Part shown: positions 36,226 to 46,053 of the stretch, one piece after another
Layout of the letters: each line of letters starts with the position of its first letter
Position numbering within the stretch: position 1 is the first letter of the stretch
Assembly: GCA_900230115.1 (NCBI GenBank)
Contig: LT907983.1
Coordinates: forward strand, 4,510,774-4,574,773
Source of the DNA: Spirosomataceae bacterium TFI 002
Lineage (GTDB): Bacteria; Bacteroidota; Bacteroidia; Cytophagales; Spirosomataceae
Direction: 5' to 3'
Length of the DNA: 64,000 nucleotides
Notes under the pieces: generated by a model
The model's input: the letters and a program-made list of their open reading frames with translations, nothing else
Databases searched by the model: none
Told to the model about the DNA's origin: nothing
Program-made: the position numbers and the translations under genes

Positions 36226-39090
36226 ATGCCCATAACATTAAAGCCTTTGCGAATAGTTCTAATATTAATTTCCGCTGTATTTTTTTGCTTTAACTCGATT
36301 GCTCAGCAAAGTAACGAGGAATTTGTTCAAGGAGAAATTTATGTGAAGGTGAAAAGCGATTATACCAATCGAGTTTTCAAAAATACTGCTGCAACCAATG
36401 TTTCTTCTGAGATTCCTGATATTGGAAATGCAATTGCTAAGGAGAATAAAATTATTGAAAACGCCTATTCTCCATTTTTTCCAGTTAAGGACGAAGGTTT
36501 GTCTAGAGTCTTTAGAATAAAAATTAAAGATGGTGGCGATTTACTCCCACTTATAGCTGCCTTAAAAGATAATCCAGCGGTGGAATATGCCGAACTGGTA
36601 CGAAAAAGGGCAATAATTGCAAATCCCAATGATCCTTCTTTTGGATCTCAATGGTTTTTGAACAAAGTAAAAGCACCACAAGCATGGGATGTAAACCCTG
36701 GATCTGCTACAATTAAAATTGCTGTTGTGGATAATGCAATAGATACGAATCATCCTGACCTTGCAGGAAATATGCTTGCAGGAAGAGATGTTGCCGATGA
36801 TGACAATAACCCAAATCCTCCCAATGCAACTTTTGACCACGGTACCCACGTGGCAGGAATACTTTCAGCAGTAACTAATAATAGTGTCGGTATTGCAGCG
36901 GCTGCCAATAATAGGGTTAAAATAATACCAGTAAAAGCAACAAGAAATACATCTAACAATCGATATATAGATGAAGGGTTCAAAGGAATTAGGTGGGCGG
37001 CAGACAATGGTGCCGATATTATTAGTTTGTCATGGGGTGGCGGCGGATATAGCCAAACCGAGCAAGATGTAATTACTTATGCTTACAATAAGGGAATTCT
37101 TGTAATTGCAGCTGCTGGAAATGATAACAACGAAATTGCAAGTTATCCAGCGGCCTATGATCATGTAATATCTGTTGCAGCTTTGGACGATACAGATACC
37201 AAAAGTAGCTTTAGCACATTTGGCTCTACTGTCGATATTTCGGCACCAGGTCGAAGTATCTTAAGCACTTTGCCTTACAATACATACGGAAGCTTTAATG
37301 GAACCTCCATGGCAACACCATTAGTTGCGTCCTGTGCAGGTTATTTACTTTCGTGTTTTCCGACTTTGTCACCTGACTCTATAGAAACAATACTAAAGTT
37401 TACCGCAGATAAAATTGAAGCCCTGAACCCCAGTTATGAAGGAAAGTTAGGAGCGGGAAGAGTGAACTTGCTCAAAGCAGTATCCTGCCAAAATAGCTCC
37501 ATTTTTAATGCTTCCATTTCAGCAAATCCTAGTAGTTATTTCTGCGAAGGAGACTCTGCAAACTTGAGCATCCCAGTAGTATCATCTGAAAGTTTTGAAT
37601 GGTTCTTAAATGGAACATCGACGGGAAATGTTGCTAGTTCGTTTTTTGTTAAAAATGAAGGAAATTATACATTAAAGCGTGTATTGGGAGACTGTGAACT
37701 AGAATCTGATCCATTTACTATTCTACATAATAAGACATTTACGAATAGCCCAAGCACGTCCAATTACGAATCAAATTATTGTGAAGCATTGCAACTTCAA
37801 GCAATTCCTGCCATTTGTAGTAATTATGGACCAAATCAATATAACTATAGCGGCCCTCAAGTAGGTTTTGATGGGCTAGAGGTTAGTGGGCCTTTGCCAA
37901 CGGTAAATGTTAGTAATATTGGAGGCTTAATAGATAGTGTAGCGGTAATTGTTATTTGGCAGAAAAAAGATGGTGGTAACTATTTAAGTTGTGGAACGCC
38001 AGATGGAGGAGGAACGCCATTCAATAATGAATTATCATTTCAGTTAAAATCACCGAGTGGGAAAATTATAGATTTGGTAAAAGTAAATACCTACGGTCAA
38101 AACGCTCCCAATATTGGAGATATTACTACTGTTTTTTCTATGAATGGAGCTACCATTGCAATTGGATCTAGTCCTGCGAGTGGCAATTTTGCCCCTGCTG
38201 GCGATTTAAGTGTGTTAGAGAACGATATTCCCTCAGGCGAATGGACGCTTATTGCAGAAGATGATGCTTTGATCGACCCACTTTGCGTTTCTGGCTTTGG
38301 AATGATAATTAAAACAAAAGAACCTACGACTCCGCCAATAGTGACATGGTATGACGCTGTTTCAGGAGGGAATCAGCTTGGAATAGGTAATACGTTAACG
38401 GTCTCTACTAATACGATTGGGAATAATGATTACTTTGTAGCTGCACAATGTGAAGGGATGTGTCCTTCTGAAAGAGTTGTTTCTAACGTAATTGTATCCT
38501 CTGTACCAAAGCTTTTTGCTTTACCTGTTTCGGAGGTTTTAATTACTCCTGCTCAACTCAATGTTGTAATTACTGCTCAAACCATGACTCTCACGGTAGA
38601 CGCCCAAAACTTACAATATGTTAATGGATTGGATCAAAGTGGTGACGCTTATAATTTTCTTATTGCCAATAAGTCGCCTGATGTTTCGCCCGTAACTATT
38701 TGTGGAGAAAATGAATACGTAGTTTTTGGGCAAGGTTGTAATGGCACCATATCTTGGAGCACAGGAGAAACTGGGATGGGTATATATTTGGAGGAGGTGA
38801 CGTCAAATACAAATTTGACTGCAACTTGTAATCAAACATGGGTCTGTGCACCTTTGACAAACATACCTTTTGATCTCTTGACTAGTTTGCCAAATCTTAA
38901 TATCGCTGGCTCTACAGGTCCCAATAGCAATCAGGATTATTATGGACAGTCTATATCATCCTCTCAATTAATAAATGGGCCTTCGATTATTGATTATCGT
39001 GCCCCCCAAAGTATCTTACTTCAAGCCGGATTTGAAACAACTTCAAGTGCAGTATTTTCTGCTCAAATAGGAGATTGTGTAAACCCCTAA
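36226..39090 (+). CDS. Secreted S8 subtilisin-like peptidase with Gly-Cys C-terminal domain
   Basis: A 954-residue exported serine protease. After a signal peptide (to about residue 27) comes an inhibitor-like propeptide (about 30-130) and the peptidase domain with the triad Asp in VVDNAIDTNHPDL, His in FDHGTHVAGI and Ser in FNGTSMATP. An Ig-like region (EGDSANLSIPV) and a P-domain-like beta module (about 510-700, ending GEWTLIAEDDALIDP) follow. The end (residues about 900-954, SILLQAGFETTSSAVFSAQIGDC) is the Gly-Cys-X / coathanger-stack type linked to T9SS-era surface proteins. Substrate is likely extracellular protein. Confidence 0.9.
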   Translation: MPITLKPLRIVLILISAVFFCFNSIAQQSNEEFVQGEIYVKVKSDYTNRVFKNTAATNVSSEIPDIGNAIAKENKIIENAYSPFFPVKDEGLSRVFRIKIKDGGDLLPLIAALKDNPAVEYAELVRKRAIIANPNDPSFGSQWFLNKVKAPQAWDVNPGSATIKIAVVDNAIDTNHPDLAGNMLAGRDVADDDNNPNPPNATFDHGTHVAGILSAVTNNSVGIAAAANNRVKIIPVKATRNTSNNRYIDEGFKGIRWAADNGADIISLSWGGGGYSQTEQDVITYAYNKGILVIAAAGNDNNEIASYPAAYDHVISVAALDDTDTKSSFSTFGSTVDISAPGRSILSTLPYNTYGSFNGTSMATPLVASCAGYLLSCFPTLSPDSIETILKFTADKIEALNPSYEGKLGAGRVNLLKAVSCQNSSIFNASISANPSSYFCEGDSANLSIPVVSSESFEWFLNGTSTGNVASSFFVKNEGNYTLKRVLGDCELESDPFTILHNKTFTNSPSTSNYESNYCEALQLQAIPAICSNYGPNQYNYSGPQVGFDGLEVSGPLPTVNVSNIGGLIDSVAVIVIWQKKDGGNYLSCGTPDGGGTPFNNELSFQLKSPSGKIIDLVKVNTYGQNAPNIGDITTVFSMNGATIAIGSSPASGNFAPAGDLSVLENDIPSGEWTLIAEDDALIDPLCVSGFGMIIKTKEPTTPPIVTWYDAVSGGNQLGIGNTLTVSTNTIGNNDYFVAAQCEGMCPSERVVSNVIVSSVPKLFALPVSEVLITPAQLNVVITAQTMTLTVDAQNLQYVNGLDQSGDAYNFLIANKSPDVSPVTICGENEYVVFGQGCNGTISWSTGETGMGIYLEEVTSNTNLTATCNQTWVCAPLTNIPFDLLTSLPNLNIAGSTGPNSNQDYYGQSISSSQLINGPSIIDYRAPQSILLQAGFETTSSAVFSAQIGDCVNP

Positions 39091-39145
39091 GTGTGAAGCC
39101 GTAGAGCAATTTTGTGTAGAACTTTTTATTATATCTATTATCCCC

Positions 39146-39153
39146 TAACTTTG
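39146..39153 (+). promoter_or_regulatory. Candidate -7 element for the pyrophosphatase gene
   Basis: TAACTTTG fits TAnnTTTG, 55 bases before the ATG. A weak T-rich -33 region lies near 39123-39127 at the right spacing. Confidence 0.4.
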
Positions 39154-39207
39154 CGAATCTTTTTAAGTAATATTAATCTAAAAATCTAAAACAAACCTTC
39201 AAACTAT

Positions 39208-41802
39208 ATGGATCCAATTATTTACGTAGTACCTATTTTAGGAGTTATAGGACTCCTCTTCATGATTATTAAAGCCGGATGGGTTAGTAAGCAAGATGCA
39301 GGAAACGAAAAAATGCAAGACATAGCCAAAGCGATTGCTGACGGTGCATTGGCTTTTCTTAAAGCCGAATGGAAAGTCTTAGGAATTTTCGGAACTGTAG
39401 TTGCTCTACTTTTAGCTTACTCAGGAACACTGGTAGAAACCTCTCACTGGCTCATTGGAGTTGCATTTGTAATAGGTGCTTTTACTTCAGCATTTGCAGG
39501 ATATGTAGGAATGAACATCGCTACCAAAGCCAATGTAAGAACAGCACAAGCTGCTCGTACTAGTCTTAAGCAAGCTTTAAAAGTGTCATTTACAGGTGGG
39601 TCTGTAATGGGTCTTGGAGTTGCTGGCTTGGCAGTATTGGGGATAAGCTTATTGTTTATTTGGTTTTACTACGCTTTTGTAATTAATGGTAGTGGACATG
39701 GTTTAGAAACAGCACTAGAAGTATTAGCTGGATTCTCTCTTGGAGCGGAGTCTATTGCACTTTTTGCTCGTGTTGGTGGAGGTATTTATACCAAAGCTGC
39801 TGACGTAGGAGCTGACTTAGTAGGAAAAGTAGAAGCAGGTATTCCTGAAGATGATCCTCGTAACCCAGCAACAATTGCTGATAACGTAGGTGATAACGTG
39901 GGTGACGTAGCAGGTATGGGTGCTGACCTTTTTGGGTCTTATGTAGCAACCATCCTTGCAACAATGGTACTCGGAAGAGAAATTGGAGCTGAAGATAATT
40001 TTGGAGGAATTGCTCCAATACTCCTACCAATGCTTATTGCAGGTATGGGTCTTTTGTTTTCTGCGGTTAGTACATTCTTTGTAAATATTAAAGGTGAAGG
40101 TGGAAACGTTCAGAAAGCGTTGAACATTGGTAACTGGGGTTCTATAGTTCTTACAGCGATTGGTTCTTATCCATTAGTTCTTTGGTTATTGCCATTGAAC
40201 ATGGAAATAAGAGGAGTTGAATTTACAAGCTTAGACGTTTTCTATGCAATCGCTCTTGGATTAGTAGTAGGTGCGATTATGTCATGGATTACTGAGTACT
40301 ATACTGCTATGGGTAAGAAGCCTGTAAACTCTATTGTACAACAATCAGGAACAGGACACGCAACAAACATCATTGGTGGACTTGCAGTAGGTATGGAGTC
40401 TACAGTTATTCCTACTTTGGTTTTAGCTGCTGGAATTTACTTATCATATGAATTTGCTGGTCTATACGGAGTAGCAATTGCAGCTGCTGGTATGATGGCT
40501 ACAACCGCAATGCAATTAGCAATTGATGCATTTGGTCCTATCGCAGATAATGCTGGTGGAATTGCAGAAATGAGTGAGCTTCCTAAAGAGGTTCGTGAAA
40601 GAACAGATATTTTGGATGCAGTTGGAAACACTACTGCAGCTGCTGGAAAAGGATTTGCAATTGCTTCTGCAGCTTTAACTGCACTTGCTCTTTTTGCTGC
40701 CTTTGTAGGAATTGCAGGAATTGATTCTATTGATATTTTCAAAGCTGATGTATTGGCTGGATTGTTTGTAGGAGCTATGATTCCTTTCATATTTTCTTCT
40801 TTGGCTATCGCTGCGGTTGGTAGAGCTGCCATGGAAATGGTAGAAGAAGTAAGACGTCAGTTTAGAGAGATTCCAGGAATCATGGAAGGTAAAGCTCGTC
40901 CAGAATATGAGAAGTGTGTAGCTATATCTACTCAAGCTTCTATTCGTGAGATGATCTTACCTGGTATGATCGCTCTTTTATCTCCAGTTCTTATTGGATT
41001 CTTATTTGGACCAGAAGTATTAGGTGGTGCCTTAGCGGGTGTAACTGTATCTGGTGTGCTAATGGGAATTTTCATGAACAATGCTGGTGGAGCTTGGGAT
41101 AATGCTAAGAAGTCATTTGAGCAAGGTGTAGAAGTTAATGGTAAGATGGAATATAAAGGATCTGACGCTCACAAAGCTGCGGTGACTGGTGATACAGTAG
41201 GTGATCCTTTCAAGGATACTTCAGGACCATCTATGAACATCTTAATTAAGTTAATGTCTATTGTCTCTCTTGTAATTGCACCTCATATTGCAGTAGAAAA
41301 GAGCTTAGGAGAGAAAGAAGGTCTTGCAGTATTCAAGGAGCTTCCAGAAAATACGATTCCAATGTTTGGTATCGGAAACGGAGAATTGAACTTCCCAATG
41401 AATGGAATTGAGCAAGAGTTGATCTCATTTATTCAAAGTGACGAAGAAGCTGGTAAAGAAAACTGGTTTAACTTCAATAATTTGAATTTCGAATCAGGTA
41501 GTTCAAAAATTGATGGTACCACAATGATGGAAGTTGAGAATATTGCAAAAATCTTGAAAGCATTCAAAAATGTTAAAATCAAGGTTGGAGGATATACTGA
41601 TAACACTGGTGATGCAGCAAGTAACTTACAGTTGTCTTCAGATAGAGCAACTGCTGTGAAAAATGCATTGTTGGAATTAGGTATCAATAATTCAAGAATT
41701 GAATCAGAAGGATACGGACAAGAGCATCCAGTAGCTTCAAATGATACAGAAGAAGGAAGAACACAAAACCGTAGAATTGCGATTAGTGTAAGAGAAAAGT
41801 AA
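39208..41802 (+). CDS. hppA: K+-dependent ion-pumping pyrophosphatase fused to an OmpA domain
   Basis: An 864-residue inner-membrane pump that uses pyrophosphate hydrolysis to move Na+ and/or H+. The core (about 1-700, about 16 helices) has the active-site [19 protein letters not shown] (about 214-232), [20 protein letters not shown] and [20 protein letters not shown]. Ala in GNTTAA marks the K+-dependent class, many of which pump Na+; the ion is inferred. Residues about 753-864 form an OmpA-type peptidoglycan-binding domain ([33 protein letters not shown]). mPPase C-termini face the periplasm, so this tail can reach the wall. A terminator follows. Confidence 0.93.
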   Translation: MDPIIYVVPILGVIGLLFMIIKAGWVSKQDAGNEKMQDIAKAIADGALAFLKAEWKVLGIFGTVVALLLAYSGTLVETSHWLIGVAFVIGAFTSAFAGYVGMNIATKANVRTAQAARTSLKQALKVSFTGGSVMGLGVAGLAVLGISLLFIWFYYAFVINGSGHGLETALEVLAGFSLGAESIALFARVGGGIYTKAADVGADLVGKVEAGIPEDDPRNPATIADNVGDNVGDVAGMGADLFGSYVATILATMVLGREIGAEDNFGGIAPILLPMLIAGMGLLFSAVSTFFVNIKGEGGNVQKALNIGNWGSIVLTAIGSYPLVLWLLPLNMEIRGVEFTSLDVFYAIALGLVVGAIMSWITEYYTAMGKKPVNSIVQQSGTGHATNIIGGLAVGMESTVIPTLVLAAGIYLSYEFAGLYGVAIAAAGMMATTAMQLAIDAFGPIADNAGGIAEMSELPKEVRERTDILDAVGNTTAAAGKGFAIASAALTALALFAAFVGIAGIDSIDIFKADVLAGLFVGAMIPFIFSSLAIAAVGRAAMEMVEEVRRQFREIPGIMEGKARPEYEKCVAISTQASIREMILPGMIALLSPVLIGFLFGPEVLGGALAGVTVSGVLMGIFMNNAGGAWDNAKKSFEQGVEVNGKMEYKGSDAHKAAVTGDTVGDPFKDTSGPSMNILIKLMSIVSLVIAPHIAVEKSLGEKEGLAVFKELPENTIPMFGIGNGELNFPMNGIEQELISFIQSDEEAGKENWFNFNNLNFESGSSKIDGTTMMEVENIAKILKAFKNVKIKVGGYTDNTGDAASNLQLSSDRATAVKNALLELGINNSRIESEGYGQEHPVASNDTEEGRTQNRRIAISVREK

Positions 41803-41824
41803 TAGTTCTCACCTTATGAAATAG

Positions 41825-41856
41825 AAAAGCCAGCTCGAAAGAGTTGGCTTTTTTTG
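41825..41856 (+). terminator. Rho-independent terminator of hppA
   Basis: aaaagccagctc (41825-41836) pairs with gagttggctttt (41841-41852) with a GAAA loop and one G-U, followed by T residues. Confidence 0.88.
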
Positions 41857-41878
41857 TTTTAAGGAATAAATGTTCTAT

Positions 41879-43798
41879 TTAATTCGGAACAAACTCTAAA
41901 GAAGATGAACCTTTTACACTTGGGTTCTTTTGAGTCAATACAATTCTTGTCACTGTTTTGCCATCCCATTTCTTATTGAAGCTTTCGTATTCCATACCTT
42001 CAGTTGATGGTAACTCAGTAGATACAGACCACATTTTAGGGTCGTACTTGACATTCAATTCTGTATTTTCATCACCAGAAAGCTTTATAATTCCGCTTTG
42101 GGATACATCAATTTTACAGATTGTCATTAAGATCTGCTTGAAATCATTTGGTTTTGAGTTGAGCTCATAGTTGTCCGTAACATTCACAGTGTTTTTTGTA
42201 CGGTCAAGTTTCACTTTTCTATTCCAATTCTTAATTCCAGCTTCACTAGGGTAGGCTTGGGCAATATTCATATCAAGTGTTGCTTCTTTACTTGAAACTG
42301 TACTTTTAACTTCATGAGCCTCAAACTCTCTTCCTGCTTTTTGACCTACTCCGTTTATTAGTGGGAGATTATGATAGTTGGATTGAGTAAACCAAAGTTC
42401 GTACCGCTGAGCTGAAAATGTACGTGCCGTGTAGTTTCCACGACCAGCATCTATAATCATTGGTTGGCCTCTTAAATAGATGATAAAATCGCCAACATCG
42501 TTATGATTGTGACTTTCAGCATTATGCCCACCATGTGTTGCCAAAAACAAGCCCTGGTCACTCCTTGCCGTTAAGACTTGAATATCACTCACCCAAGCGT
42601 CTTTTACTGGCGTATAATTGTTCCCTTTGGCGGGAATTTGACTCGTTGTAAGCAAGTTTTCAACTCGTCTCATTCGCATGAATCCACTAGTATGTTCATT
42701 TGGGAAGTTTTGGTAGCCCCATTTGCCAAACTCTACCATGCGAGGATCGTTGATTGCTTTTCCAAATCTATACAGCATTAAGCCGTCTGCCTTAGCAGTA
42801 GGGTCAGCATCTGCAAAGTTGACGAAGTATTTGTCGTGAATGTGAGTTTTGTAAACATAGGAAGCCATTTTTTTGATAAGCTCGTTGTCAAAGATATTAA
42901 CAGCTCCATTTGTTGACTTATCTAAAAGCTCTAAGCAATCGTAAACACTTCCTCCAGCTGCAAACCAATAGCTAGGTCCTTCGTCGCATCCACCATCGTC
43001 TCCGAGGCTGTTTAAATATAGATCTAGACCTTCCATTGCTTGATAGAGCATTTGAGCTCTTCTTTTTTCGTCTTTTTCTATCAACAAATTACTAAGCATG
43101 TAATTGGACATGATCCACGGGTTCCAGTTATTTACTTGCCTTGTTTTACTCATATAGGAATACCTGTCACTGTTCGTCTGCATTGGTACAAACATTCTCC
43201 TATTGGTTTCGCTGTAGATCCTTTTGCGAATTAGTGGATTGATTTCATCAAGTTTATCACCTATGAAATAATCTGTAAGAGACAGTAACGATGCAGTTTC
43301 TGCAGCAAAAAGGTCAACGATAGGGTCGTCAACATCAGGTAAAACACTTGCTCGGATATGAGCAGGTACTCCCCAAAAGCTTTCTTCGCATATTGACCAA
43401 ACTCCGTTAAAAATTGTTTCAGTAAATCGACCTTTATCTTCAATGGTTTCTGCTATAACAAGAGCCATTAGGTTATTTCTTTTGGTAAAAGAAATTCCAC
43501 TATGCCTTAGTCTATCACCACTTCTTTGGTAATCCATGGAGACAGATCCATTTATCGGAGGAAAGTCATAATCAATGAGCCCCTCGGCTTCTTTTATGAT
43601 TTCCGCTTGGTCTTTGGCACTTAATCTGGATTGCCACTCGGCTGATGATTTAGGATATGGCTTAAAGTTGTCTTGAGAAATAAGTGAACCAGCAACTCCA
43701 GCTAGTGTATACTTTTTGGATAAAATGTAACGCGGAGTCACTTGAGAAATGGCCTGAAAGGACACGATAATCCCCAGTAGTAAAATGATTTTTTTCAT
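41879..43798 (-). CDS. Secreted heparinase II/III-like polysaccharide lyase
   Basis: A 639-residue exported protein with a signal peptide (MKKIILLLGIIVSFQAISQ) from the ATG at 43798; the longer frame above it is rejected. The N-terminal half is the alpha/alpha toroid (WSICEESFWGVPAH, WNPWIMSNYML, DEGPSYWFAAGGSVYD). The C-terminal half is a heparinase II/III beta sandwich with GGHNAESHNHNDVGDF, RGQPMIIDAGRGNYT and FTQSNYHNLPLING. These are PL12/15/17/21-type features, so it cleaves uronic-acid glycans by beta elimination. It neighbours an SDR and Gfo/Idh/MocA genes fit for processing the product. Confidence 0.87.
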   Translation of the reverse strand: MKKIILLLGIIVSFQAISQVTPRYILSKKYTLAGVAGSLISQDNFKPYPKSSAEWQSRLSAKDQAEIIKEAEGLIDYDFPPINGSVSMDYQRSGDRLRHSGISFTKRNNLMALVIAETIEDKGRFTETIFNGVWSICEESFWGVPAHIRASVLPDVDDPIVDLFAAETASLLSLTDYFIGDKLDEINPLIRKRIYSETNRRMFVPMQTNSDRYSYMSKTRQVNNWNPWIMSNYMLSNLLIEKDEKRRAQMLYQAMEGLDLYLNSLGDDGGCDEGPSYWFAAGGSVYDCLELLDKSTNGAVNIFDNELIKKMASYVYKTHIHDKYFVNFADADPTAKADGLMLYRFGKAINDPRMVEFGKWGYQNFPNEHTSGFMRMRRVENLLTTSQIPAKGNNYTPVKDAWVSDIQVLTARSDQGLFLATHGGHNAESHNHNDVGDFIIYLRGQPMIIDAGRGNYTARTFSAQRYELWFTQSNYHNLPLINGVGQKAGREFEAHEVKSTVSSKEATLDMNIAQAYPSEAGIKNWNRKVKLDRTKNTVNVTDNYELNSKPNDFKQILMTICKIDVSQSGIIKLSGDENTELNVKYDPKMWSVSTELPSTEGMEYESFNKKWDGKTVTRIVLTQKNPSVKGSSSLEFVPN

Positions 43799-43866
43799 GA
43801 AGGTTGAATATTTAAAAATTAAAAAATATAAATCAAAGTTCATTTCGTCCTTCGTGAAAAGGTCGA

Positions 43867-44685
43867 CTAAACTCCTGAAAACGTGCTAAATCCTCCATCC
43901 ACATCATAAATACTTCCTGTTACGAAGCTTGATGCGTCACTTAATAAATAATGTACAAGTCCATTTAGCTCGCTTGCATCTCCGAACCTTCCCATTGGTG
44001 TATTCCTTATGATCTTTCCGCCTCTTTCGGTAAGAGAGTTGTCTTCATTGGTAAGTAACCTTAGGTTTTGGTTACTTATGAAAAAGCCTGGAGCAATTGC
44101 GTTTACTCTAATTTTGTCTGAAAACTTAGATGCCATTTCATTGGCCATCCATTTGGTAAAAATATCTATTCCTGCTTTAGCTAAACTGTATCCTAAAACA
44201 CGAGTAATAGTTTGTTTGGCAGCCATAGAAGATATATTTATAATACTTCCAAAACCTTGGTCAGCCATTATTTTGGCAAAAACTACTGATGGAGTAACAG
44301 TACCCATCAAATTCAAATTTAATACTGTTTCAGTATCGCTAAGTGATAGGTCAAAGACAGTTTGATCAGCTTTAAGAGTTGCTCCTGGCAAGTTTCCTCC
44401 TGCTAAATTGATCAAACCATGGATTTCTCCATGGTTTTTCACAACTTCAATAGCAAACTTCTTCATATCAGCTTCGCTCATAACATCTACTAAATAAGTT
44501 GAGCACGAGTTCGCGGATATTTTATTTATTGTATTTTTCGATTCTTCTAGTTTAGAGGCTGTTCTTCCTAAAAGAACAACTTTAGCTCCATTTTCTACTA
44601 AGTAGGTGGCAATGCTAGAACCTAAAGTTCCGGTGCCTCCAGTTAGTGCAATCGTACGGTTTTTTAACGAAAATTGGTTTATCAT
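43867..44685 (-). CDS. SDR family oxidoreductase, uronate-reductase type
   Basis: A 272-residue cytosolic dehydrogenase from the ATG at 44685, which overlaps the upstream oxidoreductase stop by 4 bases. Motifs: LTGGTGTLGSSIA (TGxxxGxG), INLAGGN, SSMAAKQTI, YSLAKAG (YxxxK) and PGFFISNQN. Its length and LLSDASSFVTGSIYDVDGGF end are typical of D-mannonate oxidoreductase or alginate-monomer (DEH) reductase. Beside a lyase gene, reduction of a ketouronate is plausible; not proven. Confidence 0.87.
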   Translation of the reverse strand: MINQFSLKNRTIALTGGTGTLGSSIATYLVENGAKVVLLGRTASKLEESKNTINKISANSCSTYLVDVMSEADMKKFAIEVVKNHGEIHGLINLAGGNLPGATLKADQTVFDLSLSDTETVLNLNLMGTVTPSVVFAKIMADQGFGSIINISSMAAKQTITRVLGYSLAKAGIDIFTKWMANEMASKFSDKIRVNAIAPGFFISNQNLRLLTNEDNSLTERGGKIIRNTPMGRFGDASELNGLVHYLLSDASSFVTGSIYDVDGGFSTFSGV

Positions 44686-46043
44686 TTTTGGGTTGCCATT
44701 TCTAAGGCGGTGGTTGTGGTATAGTATTTCGTGATCATGTTTGGTATCTCCCAAGCTGGAAGTTTTCCTTCATTGAAGTATTTAAGGAAGTTTTCGGTCA
44801 CTTGTGCAAAATGAGCTTCGTGGCCAATTTTATATTGATCTGGAATGTTTACTTTCCAAAGACCAACTCCTACCTTTTCTACAGAAACACCTTTTAATCT
44901 TTGATCAATTTGCTCACTTATTATTTTAGTCAAGTTTGCCTCAGTGTTGTCATCAACAGCTTGTACATAAAGAATTGGTTTGAATCCTTCTTCTGCTCCT
45001 TGCTTAATGATTAATTCACATTTGCTTCCTCTCATTACGCTAAAATGCGTGTCTGCTGTGCCTTCGGGAGCCTCATAATTCCATACTACAGAAACTTGGG
45101 CATGCTTTCCTTTGATTTTGTAGTTCATCTCACCATTGCAAAGTACTTGAAGGTTGCCATTGTCGTCAATATCTTTACTTAGAAAGGCAGGGAAATCATC
45201 TTTTTGAGTCACTCGTGTAAACTGGTCTTTAGAAAGACTAGTAGGCCATTGTTTAGCGGTTAGCATTTCTATATCTGAGGTTTCAATAACTTGCTCAGGG
45301 AAAGCTTCCCACTGCACTAAGTCTACCAAGTGAGTTGTAACATCTACGATTCCTGCACCTTCTTCGGCAATATCAAAAAACCATGATGGTCGTTTTAATG
45401 GTGATCCAGAAACATATTTGTAAAAATGATGAACACTCACTTTGCTAATAGCTGGTTCTTCGAGTGTGCCATCTACTAACTTTCCAAAAAGGTTTTCATC
45501 CATTGAAAGCTCCTTTTGTAAAGCTGTTGTAACATCAAATCTCTCCGTCATAATGTCATACAGCATGAGATTTTTCTCTTCGGCGATTTTGAATGCTTCT
45601 TTTAGCTTCTCGAATCCTTCTTTGTTTATAACCAGTGGTTTATCTGCATAAACATTGATTCCAGCTTTGATAGATTCAAGTATATAATCGATTTTCTTTG
45701 AATTTTTACCTGAAACATTCATCACGTTTCCAGGCTTTTGTTCAAGCATTTTTTCAAAGAAATCCTCTCCTATATATTGATCAACTTTCCAATGAGTAGG
45801 GTCTTCGGCTCTGTTGTTGTAGCCTTCAATTTTGGCAAGGTAGTCTTGGACTTCCTCACCTTCTGGGGCATATAAATTAACAACAGAATCTACATCAGCG
45901 TACATTGATTTTTGTACCAAAGCTGAATGGAAATGACCGGGGTCAAGAGACATTAGTTTCACTTTGAAAGGGTTTTCAGTTTTGTCCAAAGTTGCACAAG
46001 AGCAGCATACTGCTACTAAAAATAGAGTAAAAAGGTTTTTCAT
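44682..46043 (-). CDS. Periplasmic Gfo/Idh/MocA-type oxidoreductase lipoprotein
   Basis: A 453-residue protein with a lipoprotein signal (LVAVCCSCATLDK). The fold follows a distinctive branch with LMSLDPGHFHSALVQKS, VNVYADKPLVINKEG (the catalytic Lys region), and a C-terminal domain with GIVDVTTHLVDLVQW and GHEAHFAQVTENFL. It belongs to the set with a specialised oxidoreductase C-terminal domain. It is coupled to the SDR by an ATGA overlap and lies 10 bases after the next Gfo/Idh gene. Substrate unknown. Confidence 0.82.
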   Translation of the reverse strand: MKNLFTLFLVAVCCSCATLDKTENPFKVKLMSLDPGHFHSALVQKSMYADVDSVVNLYAPEGEEVQDYLAKIEGYNNRAEDPTHWKVDQYIGEDFFEKMLEQKPGNVMNVSGKNSKKIDYILESIKAGINVYADKPLVINKEGFEKLKEAFKIAEEKNLMLYDIMTERFDVTTALQKELSMDENLFGKLVDGTLEEPAISKVSVHHFYKYVSGSPLKRPSWFFDIAEEGAGIVDVTTHLVDLVQWEAFPEQVIETSDIEMLTAKQWPTSLSKDQFTRVTQKDDFPAFLSKDIDDNGNLQVLCNGEMNYKIKGKHAQVSVVWNYEAPEGTADTHFSVMRGSKCELIIKQGAEEGFKPILYVQAVDDNTEANLTKIISEQIDQRLKGVSVEKVGVGLWKVNIPDQYKIGHEAHFAQVTENFLKYFNEGKLPAWEIPNMITKYYTTTTALEMATQK

Positions 46044-46053
46044 TAAATAAGAT

